Positions 1 to 7,166 of a DNA stretch of 45,405 bases are shown here, piece after piece. Each line of letters starts with the position of its first letter. Position 1 is the first letter of the stretch. The stretch lies in the NCBI GenBank assembly GCA_018057705.1, contig JAGPDF010000035.1, positions 1-45,405 on the forward strand, written 5' to 3'. Both the position numbers and the translations under genes were made by a program. The notes beneath the pieces were generated by a model. It was not told where the DNA came from. It made no database searches and saw only the letters and a program-made list of their open reading frames with translations. Source of the stretch: Thermoanaerobaculia bacterium (GTDB taxonomy: Bacteria; Acidobacteriota; Thermoanaerobaculia; Multivoradales; JAGPDF01).

Positions 1-777
1 TTCCGCCGCGACCTCGCCATCTATCTGCGCGCCCTCGCGACGCTCCTCGTCGCCCTCGTCGCCTACACCAACCTCAAGTGCCGCCTGCTGCTCTTCCATC
101 CCCAGCTCTTCGACCGCATCTTCTGGAATCTCGACGACCTGCTGCACATGGGCGGCGGCGATTTCGTCGCCTGGGTCACGAGTCTCCACTCGCCGCCGCG
201 CACCGACCTGCTCCAGAGCGTCTATTTCTATGCCTGGGCGGCGCTCGCCCTGCCCCTCGCCGTCGCCATGGCGCGCTCCGGCGCCGCGCTGGTTCGCCGG
301 GCGCTCGCCGCCCTGGCGCTGTGCTACATCGTGGGGGTCTTCGTCTATCTGGCGTTCCCGAGCCTCGGCCCGGCCCTCGTCGAGAGCGGGCGCTACGCCG
401 CGCTCTCCGGTTCGCACGCCTTCGAGCTGCAGCAGTCGATGCTCAAAGCGCTGCGCTATACCGTGCAGAACCCGCAGGCGCCCGCCGCACCGTTCTTCGG
501 GCTCGCCGCTTTCCCGAGTCTCCACCTCGCGACCACCGCGCTCGGCCTCATCGTCGCCTGGCGCGTCTGGCGGCCGCTCCTCGTCCTGCTCGTGCCGTGG
601 AACCTCGCCATCGCCGCGAGCGCCGTCTACTTCGGCTGGCACTACGCGCTCGACATCTACCCCGGCCTGGCGCTCGCCGCGCTCGGCTGGTGGGCGGCCG
701 GACGACTCCTGCCGTCGCCCGCTGCACCGGCCGCCCCCGCGCCCCCCGCCACTCCCGGCGCCGCCGGGATCGGCTGA
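1..777 (+). CDS. PAP2-family membrane phosphatase / phosphotransferase, 5' partial
   Basis: The frame is open from the first base of the window, so the N-terminus lies outside it; 258 residues are visible before the TGA. It is a polytopic membrane protein. The two halves of the PAP2 active site are visible: FPSLHLATTA around residues 171-180 and GWHYALDIYPG around 212-222, giving the catalytic His pair and Asp. The spacing and hydrophobic pattern resemble the PAP2_3 group (Aur1/IPC-synthase-like), which transfers phospho-head groups between lipids or dephosphorylates lipid phosphates at the outer face of the inner membrane. The C-terminus is an Ala/Pro-rich tail. It is convergent with the FkbH gene, with 143 bp between them and no clear terminator. 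A second PAP2 domain of the same type lies at 7167. The substrate cannot be told from sequence. Confidence 0.8.
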   Translation, partial: FRRDLAIYLRALATLLVALVAYTNLKCRLLLFHPQLFDRIFWNLDDLLHMGGGDFVAWVTSLHSPPRTDLLQSVYFYAWAALALPLAVAMARSGAALVRRALAALALCYIVGVFVYLAFPSLGPALVESGRYAALSGSHAFELQQSMLKALRYTVQNPQAPAAPFFGLAAFPSLHLATTALGLIVAWRVWRPLLVLLVPWNLAIAASAVYFGWHYALDIYPGLALAALGWWAAGRLLPSPAAPAAPAPPATPGAAGIG

Positions 778-920
778 AGGCTCCGTCCGGTCCCCCGCTT
801 CCGCTGCACCAGAGAGTCGAGATGCCGGCCCTTGCCCGGCGTGGGGAGAAGGTACTCGCGCTCGCAGCAAGGGTCCGTCAGGGTCCGATCTCCAGGCGCG
901 CGAGGATCGACCGGCTCGTA

Positions 921-2780
921 TCATTCGCCCCCGGGGCCGCCGGAATCTTCGATGCGACTGGGGAGCGGTGGCGCTGCGCCGGCAAGCTGCCAGCGCGACT
1001 CTCCTTCGCGCAGGAATCCGAGCCTCGGGAACAGGTCGGCGATGACCTCGTTCTTCTGCGTAGGGTGGAAGGCAGCGGAGATCCCTGACAGATTTCGCTC
1101 CTGGCAGTGCTCGAGCAGGCGGTTGCGTATGAACTCCTCGGCACCGCGCGAAAAGACCCGGCAGCTCATCGTCCAGTTCAGGAGCACGAGCCGATCGCCG
1201 GCATACTCGGCGATGACGCACGACACGAGGCCGTGATCGACAAACCTGTCCCGGAGACGGAAGGCGAAGAGTGCGTGTGTCGGAGAGGCAAGGAATCGCT
1301 CGAGATCGGCGCGCTGGAACCGGGCGGTGGTCGTGTTGAACTGGTTCGTCTTGGCCTCGAGCTGCGCCAGGCGCTCGAGATCCACGGGCTGCGCGAGGGA
1401 GAGATGGCCCTCCATGCGCAGGTCCGCGAGGAAGCTCTCGAGATCCGTGGATGAGGATCGCAGACGCTCGGCGTCCGACCTCGATCTGTACATTTCGGCA
1501 CGCGCGATGTCCTCCGCCGTGAAAGTGTCACGGTCGAACAGATGGCGCGCTTCCACCTGGTAGGGAAAAAGGGAGGCCGAGCCCTGCAAATGAACGGTCG
1601 CGACTTCCGGTAGCTCACGGCGCACGAGCGCGCACTCGGCGGGGTTGTCGTCCACCAGGACGAAAGAGTCGAGGCCGAGATTGAGCTCGGCCGAGATCCT
1701 TCGCAGCCCGGAGGCCTTGTCGTCCCAGGAGCAATGAAAGACAGCGAAGTCCGCCTCGCGCAGCGGCATATGCGGGTGCTCACGAAACGGCTGCGCAGCG
1801 ATTGCCGGGTCGTTCTTGCTGCAGACTGCAAGGATAACGCCGCGCTGCTTCAGGCCGAGGAGATAGCGCGCGAACGACTCGAAGCCTTCACCGGCCGGCG
1901 AACCCGGGCCCAGGGCGACCCCGGACAACCCGTCGTCACCGATGACGCCGCCCCAGAGCGTGTTATCCAAGTCGGTGACGAGCACCTTTCGCGTGCGGTT
2001 CGCTGCGACCCGAAAGGCGCCCTGCACAAGACGGGCGTAGGAGCCGAGTTGGGAGGGATGAAGCGGCAGTTTCGCCAGATGATAGAGATCCGCCGGGCAC
2101 CACCTCTCGGAGCCGGCGCGCTGCGCCGCGGCACCGGTTTCCACCCAGGCTACGCGGCCACCCGAGCTCTCCCGGAGGCGCCGGTCGAGCGAGGCCACGA
2201 ATCCGGGACCGGACGCCGCATGGGCGTTCTCGGCGGCTCCGATGTAAGAGAGATCCGGGAGTTCGAAGGCGTGCTGAAGAATTCGGCAGCGGTGGCGCTC
2301 GATGAGCGTCGACCAGAGACCTTCGAGCTCGGCCACCTCCGCGTCGACGACGGACTGGACCTGCGCGCTGGTCGCGGTGGGGAGCGGCATCCTGGGCATG
2401 AGCTCCCGCCAGGAGCGCACGAGAAGCACGGTCTGCGGACCGAACCGATGAAGGCCCGATGTCGGATCCAGGATCTCCTGCCGGTAGGCACCAAACGGGC
2501 CCTCGTAGACGACGGCGAGCCGGCCCTCCTCCGCCAGGGCGCACCGAAGCGCGGGCAAGAGGAGTCCGGTCGTGCAGCCGCCGATCACAGCCACCCGTTC
2601 GACCGCGATCGCCGCGCCGGCGGTGTCGGCCGACAGGTGAGCAAGCAGGTCGCCTGCGGACTTGACGAGGACTGCAGTCCATGTCGCCTCGGCCAGAAGC
2701 CGTCGGACGGTGTCGAAGGCGGCGCCGGACTCTCCCGCCTCGAGGGCCCGGCGAGCGCTGCTGAGAGAATCCGTTTCCAT
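921..2780 (-). CDS. FkbH-family HAD-IIIC phosphatase / acyl-ACP loading enzyme
   Basis: About 619 residues from ATG at 2780. A TTG at 2828 would add 16 residues and overlap the carrier-protein gene by 13 bp, but the added N-terminus looks uninformative. Three parts are visible: an N-terminal SGNH-like region with GGCTTG near residues 67-72; the HAD-IIIC core with the nucleophile motif DLDNTLWGG near 270-278; and a C-terminal GNAT-like region near 470-590. Known FkbH proteins take 1,3-bisphosphoglycerate, dephosphorylate it and load a glyceryl unit onto an acyl carrier protein for methoxymalonyl or tetronate units. The gene lies 35 bp downstream of a stand-alone ACP gene on the same strand, which supports that role. 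No 3-hydroxyacyl dehydrogenase or PKS is nearby, so the loaded unit may be used directly. Confidence 0.85.
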   Translation of the reverse strand: METDSLSSARRALEAGESGAAFDTVRRLLAEATWTAVLVKSAGDLLAHLSADTAGAAIAVERVAVIGGCTTGLLLPALRCALAEEGRLAVVYEGPFGAYRQEILDPTSGLHRFGPQTVLLVRSWRELMPRMPLPTATSAQVQSVVDAEVAELEGLWSTLIERHRCRILQHAFELPDLSYIGAAENAHAASGPGFVASLDRRLRESSGGRVAWVETGAAAQRAGSERWCPADLYHLAKLPLHPSQLGSYARLVQGAFRVAANRTRKVLVTDLDNTLWGGVIGDDGLSGVALGPGSPAGEGFESFARYLLGLKQRGVILAVCSKNDPAIAAQPFREHPHMPLREADFAVFHCSWDDKASGLRRISAELNLGLDSFVLVDDNPAECALVRRELPEVATVHLQGSASLFPYQVEARHLFDRDTFTAEDIARAEMYRSRSDAERLRSSSTDLESFLADLRMEGHLSLAQPVDLERLAQLEAKTNQFNTTTARFQRADLERFLASPTHALFAFRLRDRFVDHGLVSCVIAEYAGDRLVLLNWTMSCRVFSRGAEEFIRNRLLEHCQERNLSGISAAFHPTQKNEVIADLFPRLGFLREGESRWQLAGAAPPLPSRIEDSGGPGGE

Positions 2781-2815
2781 GTCGCCCGCGGTGGCGCGCT
2801 CCGTTCGGGAACGCC

Positions 2816-3046
2816 TCAGACGTCGCAACCCTTGGCGCGCAGGATGCGGCGAAAATCACCCACCGTGCTCGCGGACATGAGGTCGTCCGCCGACATCGTG
2901 ACGCCGAACTCCTCCTCGAGAACTCCGGCGAGCATCACGTGATTCAGGCTGTCCCAGGTCTCGATGCTGCCGGGTCCGTCGGCGTCGGTGAGCTGCTCCG
3001 GATCGACGGCAAGTACCCCTGCAATCGCCTTCTCCAAGCGCGGCAT
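2816..3046 (-). CDS. Stand-alone acyl carrier protein
   Basis: A 76-residue acidic protein. The phosphopantetheine attachment site is Ser33 in the motif WDSLNHVML, followed by the usual helix II and an EEEFGV stretch. A longer open frame reaches 3241, but ATG 3046 is preceded by a GGGAGG Shine-Dalgarno and gives a normal ACP length. It directly precedes fkbH, so the pair probably forms a loading enzyme and its carrier, as with FkbH/FkbJ or glyceryl-ACP systems (known from those families; the pairing here is inferred). The gene is divergent from the methyltransferase at 3168, leaving a 121-bp shared promoter region. Confidence 0.9.
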   Translation of the reverse strand: MPRLEKAIAGVLAVDPEQLTDADGPGSIETWDSLNHVMLAGVLEEEFGVTMSADDLMSASTVGDFRRILRAKGCDV

Positions 3047-3129
3047 GTTGCCTCCCAACGGTTTGCGGCGGCGGCCTGCGGCCCGCTGGAGCTTCCGGCG
3101 GCTCGGGACTCGCGCCTCGTCTCGAGGAA

Positions 3130-3135
3130 TATACT
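3130..3135 (+). promoter_or_regulatory. Possible -10 box for the methyltransferase gene
   Basis: TATACT lies 32 nt before the GTG start at 3168, within the divergent region between the ACP and methyltransferase genes. No convincing -35 element is seen at 16-18 nt upstream. AGGAGG at 3158-3163 is the ribosome binding site that decides the start at 3168. Confidence 0.3.
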
Positions 3136-3167
3136 CCGTCCCGACCACGAGGCGAACAGGAGGCTCC

Positions 3168-4085
3168 GTGACGAGTCCGATCGATTTCTTGCGGATGTTC
3201 GAAGAGCGCGCGCCGGTGTTCGCCAAGGAGGCGCGGCGCACCTTCGAGGCCGAGCCTGCCTGCTTCGTGGAATTCGCCGCGCCGATGCTCGACTGGGCGG
3301 AAGTCGCGCTCGGTGAGGGCTTTGAAGATCGGCTGATCGAAGGCTACTGCGCCCTCGTGCTCGACATCAACCGAGGCCAGGTTGAGTACGAGAGGAGCGG
3401 CCACTTCCTCCACAGCAGCTACGAGGCGGTCCACGACGCCACCTACGCCCGCCCTGAGTTCATGGAGAGCTACCACTGGGGTGTCTACACGACGATGTTC
3501 GTCTGGCAACATCACCTCGCGCTTTGCGCCTTCTATCGCGACGCCTTTCTGGCGCCGCTCTCACGGCAGGGTGGGAGCGGCTCGATCGTCGACCTCGGGT
3601 GCGGCAGCGGGCTCTGGCACTGCCTGGCTCTTCGTCAGCTGCCCGGCTGGTCGGCGGTGGGCGTAGACATCAGCGAGACCTCTCTCAGTCACACTCGGCG
3701 CATGACCCGCCAGGTGATGGCTGGACACGAGATCGGCTACGCGCAGGCCGATGCCACGACGTGGCTGCCGGAGAGGGAGTTCGACGCCGGCATCTCCTCG
3801 TTCCTCCTCGAGCACCTGGAAGATCCCGCCGCACTCCTCGGGAATCTCTGCCGATGTCTCAAGCCGGGCGGGCTCGCCTACGTCAGTTGCGGTCTGACCG
3901 CCGCACAGATCGACCACATCTACGAGTTCAAGCGGGAATCGGAAGTGGTCGCGATGGCCGAGAGTGCCGGGTTTCGCGTCATCCAGACTTTCTCTTCGGC
4001 GCCCTCCCGGGTGCTGCCCAATCGCCGCTACCTGCCGAGATCGATGGGTCTCGTGCTGCAACGCAGGAAGACGGAGCTCTGGTAG
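3168..4085 (+). CDS. Class I SAM-dependent methyltransferase
   Basis: 305 residues from GTG at 3168, chosen because AGGAGG lies 4 nt upstream; the frame is open farther upstream but without a better start. The SAM-binding motif I VDLGCGSG is at about residues 141-148 and is followed by GVDIS, whose Asp should bind the ribose. FLLEHLEDP matches the motif of the MT11/MT25 class, and LKPGG precedes the later strands. The N-terminal 130 residues form a helical region of unknown role. It is divergent from the ACP-fkbH pair and may methylate a product of that pathway. In methoxymalonyl-ACP synthesis a separate O-methyltransferase (FkbG type) acts on the ACP-bound hydroxyl, but this protein is not clearly of that subtype. 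Confidence 0.8.
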   Translation: MTSPIDFLRMFEERAPVFAKEARRTFEAEPACFVEFAAPMLDWAEVALGEGFEDRLIEGYCALVLDINRGQVEYERSGHFLHSSYEAVHDATYARPEFMESYHWGVYTTMFVWQHHLALCAFYRDAFLAPLSRQGGSGSIVDLGCGSGLWHCLALRQLPGWSAVGVDISETSLSHTRRMTRQVMAGHEIGYAQADATTWLPEREFDAGISSFLLEHLEDPAALLGNLCRCLKPGGLAYVSCGLTAAQIDHIYEFKRESEVVAMAESAGFRVIQTFSSAPSRVLPNRRYLPRSMGLVLQRRKTELW

Positions 4086-4133
4086 GGCGCCGGCACCGGA
4101 CTGCCCCGGCAGCGATCTCCTGGCGGAGCTTGG

Positions 4134-4682
4134 CTAGGGCGCAAGCGAGGCGATGAATAGAGCCTCGAAACTCCCTTCTCCCATCTGACACAGTTCGACC
4201 AGGTGCGCCTGGGGGCTGAGGAAGAACTGGCACAGGTTCCCTCCGAAGGCTTCCGACTCGAAGGCCGGCAGCGGCACGAAGCGGTTCGACTTCATCTGCG
4301 CCCGACTCGCCTCGAGGTCCTCGACGAGAAAACAGAGATGGTAGAAGCCGTTCTGGAGATAGCGGGCGAGCTTCGCATTGCCTTCGAGCGGCGAGATCAG
4401 CTCGAGATAGAACCCCGGCCGGAGCTCGATGAAGCAGACCTCGACCTGCTGGGACTCGACCCGTACCGCCCGCGTTCGGCGCGCCAGCCCGAGCGCGCTC
4501 GCGTAGGAGGCGCAGGCGGCATCGAGATCGGCGACAGCGCAGCCGACATGGTGGGCGCTCGCGGCCAGCGGAAGAGGAAGCCCTAGCGGCACGGTGTCTC
4601 TCGAGAGCGCAACTGCACGGATCCACTCGGTATCATCGCCCGGCCTCGCCCGCTCTCCGACGGCGGCTGGCAAACAGGTCAT
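4134..4682 (-). CDS. VOC-family (glyoxalase/epimerase-like) metalloprotein
   Basis: 182 residues from ATG 4682, which overlaps the end of the FkbM gene by 50 bp. A GTG at 4592 preceded by GAGAG would give about 152 residues and may be the true start, since the domain begins only near residue 43. The two beta-alpha-beta-beta-beta halves carry a full set of metal ligands: His45 in HHVG, Glu94 in YLELISP, His115 in YHLCFLV and Glu163 in LVEL. This pattern is that of methylmalonyl-CoA epimerase and related isomerases rather than a bleomycin-binding protein. It lies in the same direction as the FkbM and MBOAT genes. It could epimerise or isomerise a short acyl intermediate; the substrate is unknown. 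Confidence 0.8.
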   Translation of the reverse strand: MTCLPAAVGERARPGDDTEWIRAVALSRDTVPLGLPLPLAASAHHVGCAVADLDAACASYASALGLARRTRAVRVESQQVEVCFIELRPGFYLELISPLEGNAKLARYLQNGFYHLCFLVEDLEASRAQMKSNRFVPLPAFESEAFGGNLCQFFLSPQAHLVELCQMGEGSFEALFIASLAP

Positions 4683-5424
4683 ACAGGTCGGTGCCTTCGA
4701 ATGTCGCCCCCTGCCGATGGGCGACTTCGAAGCCCTTTTCGCGAAGGAGCTCGGTGATGTGGCGCAACCGGTGCTCGACGTCGTGGACCTCGACGACCAC
4801 CTGGTCTATCTGGTGCCAATCGTCGCCCCGGAGTGATTCGAGCACGTCCAGCTCGGCTCGCTCCACGTCGACCTTCAGCAGGCCGACCCGTTCGACCCCG
4901 ACCTCGCGAAGGATGTCGGAGAGCGGACGGACGCGACAGGCGAACGGCTCGCCGACCAGACCGCGCGCTGCCAGCGTTTCGAGCGCCGCATCGGTCAGCT
5001 TCGAAAACCGGTTGCGCAGGAGTTGGACGACCAGGGCGCGATCCTGACCCGGCTCGGCGAACCGGCCGGAGAGAGCGCTGTTGGCCGGATAGAAAGTGAA
5101 CTCGACGGTGGCATCTTCGCGCCCGACGCCGCAGGGCAGCGCGACGCCTGGAATGTGATGCAACGCGAAGTTCGCTTCGAGGACCGAGAAGATCGGAGGC
5201 AGGGGCTCGAGCGACACGACCCGCACGCCCTCGGCCTCGCGACTCGCCTGAAGTGCGAAGAGCCCGACATTTGCGCCGACATCGACCACCGTGTCGCCGG
5301 GGTCCAGGGAGATTCCGCACTGGAAGTAGCTGCGCTCCTCGAACAGATCGGCGTAGAGCAGCAGCGCCTCGTTCCGGTTGAGACAGTGGAACTGCGTGCC
5401 GTCCGGCAGGCGGATCGTATCCAT
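4633..5424 (-). CDS. FkbM-family SAM-dependent methyltransferase
   Basis: 263 residues. The SAM motif VVDVGANVGLF is at residues 46-56, and SLEPLPPIFSVLEANF is the typical acidic-loop region of FkbM methyltransferases. LLKVDVERAELDVLES matches the conserved FkbM signature KIDVEGxE, with RA in place of GxE. Family members O-methylate sugars, polyketides or glycolipids. The gene is 15 bp downstream of the MBOAT gene and overlaps the VOC gene if that starts at 4682, so the three probably form one unit. The ribosome binding site is weak. The target may be a glycan or lipid hydroxyl modified by this cluster (inference). Confidence 0.85.
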   Translation of the reverse strand: MDTIRLPDGTQFHCLNRNEALLLYADLFEERSYFQCGISLDPGDTVVDVGANVGLFALQASREAEGVRVVSLEPLPPIFSVLEANFALHHIPGVALPCGVGREDATVEFTFYPANSALSGRFAEPGQDRALVVQLLRNRFSKLTDAALETLAARGLVGEPFACRVRPLSDILREVGVERVGLLKVDVERAELDVLESLRGDDWHQIDQVVVEVHDVEHRLRHITELLREKGFEVAHRQGATFEGTDLYDLFASRRRRAGEAGR

Positions 5425-5439
5425 CGATCTCAGCAGGCC

Positions 5440-6909
5440 TCAGCCCACGACGCGGGGGAGTGCATCCGCGAGGAATCGCAAGTGGTCGACGAGGCGCGTG
5501 TTGCGCATGTCCACGTAAAGCGTGGTGAGCAGGGCGAAGACGATCCAGACCCCGAGGATCGCCCGCCACTCCGCCAGCCGGCTCTTGGGCGCCTTGGCCC
5601 GGCCCATACGCCGGACCTGAGAGACGAAGATCGCCGACGCCAGGAGGAGGCAGTAGAGCGCGTGCCCCTGGGAGTCGACCAGGGTTCGCAGTAAACCGCG
5701 CTCGGCCAGCACATGCACATCGCGGAACAGATGGTAGACGAAGTTGCCGAAACCGGCCGCCGCGAGCGTCGCGACGAAGAGGGCGGTCTTCGGACGGCGC
5801 CGCGGGAGCGCGTAGAAGACCGGATAGAAGAAGCAGTCGACCAGAAGCTCCTTGAAGTAGTAATAGTAGCGATTGAAAAACTCCGAGACGCTCGTCGCGA
5901 GGAACGGCTTGTAGGTGTTGCGCCGGGCCTGGAAACCGGAAATCCGCGCGACCGCGATGAACTGATGGCCCCAGATCGAGAGCTTGAGTCCGGCGAGGGC
6001 CAACTCGAGGAACATCGCGCCCCAGTTGACCAGCCACGGGAACGGCTGACCGGCCACGCTGGCGCGAAATGCGATACCGAGCGGAGGTATCGGCAGCGAC
6101 AGCGGCAGCGTCGCTCCTCCCGGCAGCGGGCTGCCGAAAAAGAGCGCGCGCAGAAGGGCTGCCGCGACCGTCAGCAGAAGCGACCACCAGAGGAGCTTCA
6201 GCCCCTTCAGCTGGCTGATCGCCAGCGCCTCCGGATCCTTCGCCTCGATCAGGTCGACGTAAGCGGCGCCTTTCGGAAACGGCGTGTTCGTCGACCCCCA
6301 GAACGGGTGAAACAGACCGAGCTGCTCGACGAAGCCGCGCTGACTGTTGCGCCGAAGGTCGAGCAACGTGTAGGCGAAGAACCAGAGGTAGGTGCCGAAC
6401 GCGAGCGCGAACGCCCAGCCGGAGACCCAGATGAGTCCGTGCGACGGCGAGTGGAGCAGGAGCGCCAGGAGCGCCCCATGGAACGCGAGCAGCGCCCACA
6501 CCGGCTGGCGGGCAGGCCAGATCGCGGGTCGGCTCCGGAAGAGCCAGTGAACGAGGGCGCCGAGGAGCAGAACCGCCGCGAGGATGCGCAGCCGGAAGAC
6601 CCCGAAGTCGCCGAGCCCGACGCCTTCGTCCAGCTGCGGCCGCAGCGTGGCGAGGACCTGCCAGGGAACGTCGACATGCACTCCAGCCCAGTAGAGCGCC
6701 CCGAACAGCAGAATCTTGCGGCGATGCGCCGCGAAGAGCGTGACCAGGACGAGCACGATCGCCGTGTCGACGAACTGCGTCCCGCGGAGGCTCACGCGCA
6801 GAAGGAACAGGAAGAGCGCGACCAGGACGACGCGTCCCCAGGCGGCCTGGGCGAGCCGGATCACGACCGGGTTCTCGTCGATCGCGGGGACGAGTCGAAA
6901 TCGGCTCAT
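5440..6909 (-). CDS. MBOAT-like membrane O-acyltransferase
   Basis: 489 residues from ATG 6909; an open frame extends upstream but is Arg-rich and unlike a membrane protein N-terminus. There are about ten hydrophobic segments. The region at residues 318-395 follows the AlgI/DltB pattern: ARISGF, then SVSEFFNRYYYYF (341-352) in place of the usual SxxEFWRRWHIS, then FFYP, then GFGNFVYH (386-393) in place of GLWHG. The usual catalytic His positions therefore read Tyr and Asn, with one His (393) a few residues later. The family moves acyl groups across or within the inner membrane onto glycans, lipids or peptides. It is divergent from the PAP2 fusion gene and upstream of the FkbM and VOC genes. 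Membership is inferred from these blocks, and activity is not assured. Confidence 0.65.
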   Translation of the reverse strand: MSRFRLVPAIDENPVVIRLAQAAWGRVVLVALFLFLLRVSLRGTQFVDTAIVLVLVTLFAAHRRKILLFGALYWAGVHVDVPWQVLATLRPQLDEGVGLGDFGVFRLRILAAVLLLGALVHWLFRSRPAIWPARQPVWALLAFHGALLALLLHSPSHGLIWVSGWAFALAFGTYLWFFAYTLLDLRRNSQRGFVEQLGLFHPFWGSTNTPFPKGAAYVDLIEAKDPEALAISQLKGLKLLWWSLLLTVAAALLRALFFGSPLPGGATLPLSLPIPPLGIAFRASVAGQPFPWLVNWGAMFLELALAGLKLSIWGHQFIAVARISGFQARRNTYKPFLATSVSEFFNRYYYYFKELLVDCFFYPVFYALPRRRPKTALFVATLAAAGFGNFVYHLFRDVHVLAERGLLRTLVDSQGHALYCLLLASAIFVSQVRRMGRAKAPKSRLAEWRAILGVWIVFALLTTLYVDMRNTRLVDHLRFLADALPRVVG

Positions 6910-7148
6910 CGAGGTTCGAGTGGAGGCCAACGACTCGCCGGAGCGGGCTCGCCCGCGCGGCCGCGCGACATCGGGCTGCACTCGCTCGTGATCATCGGAA
7001 TAGGGCCGTCGGTTGCCTGTGGGCGATCTGGCTTCGACGCTATCACGGCGTCTCCGGCGGCGACGCGTCGGGCCGTCCGCCGCACGAGCCCCCTCGAGCA
7101 CCCGCCGCCACTGACGCTCGACCGGAGTCGAGCGCGAAGTGCGTGGAC

Positions 7149-7154
7149 TAGAAT
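7149..7154 (+). promoter_or_regulatory. TAGAAT -10-like box before the PAP2 fusion gene
   Basis: TAGAAT lies 12 nt before ATG 7167. There is no Shine-Dalgarno and no clear -35. If used, transcription would begin almost at the start codon. The same hexamer occurs before selA and before the toroid gene at 42608. Confidence 0.3.
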
Positions 7155-7166
7155 CCCCCGGTCCCC

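Noticed and set aside
921-3046. FkbH plus ACP as part of a methoxymalonyl-ACP cluster
   Set aside because: The two acyl-CoA dehydrogenase-type genes (FkbI, FkbK-like) and any PKS are absent, so the full pathway cannot be claimed.
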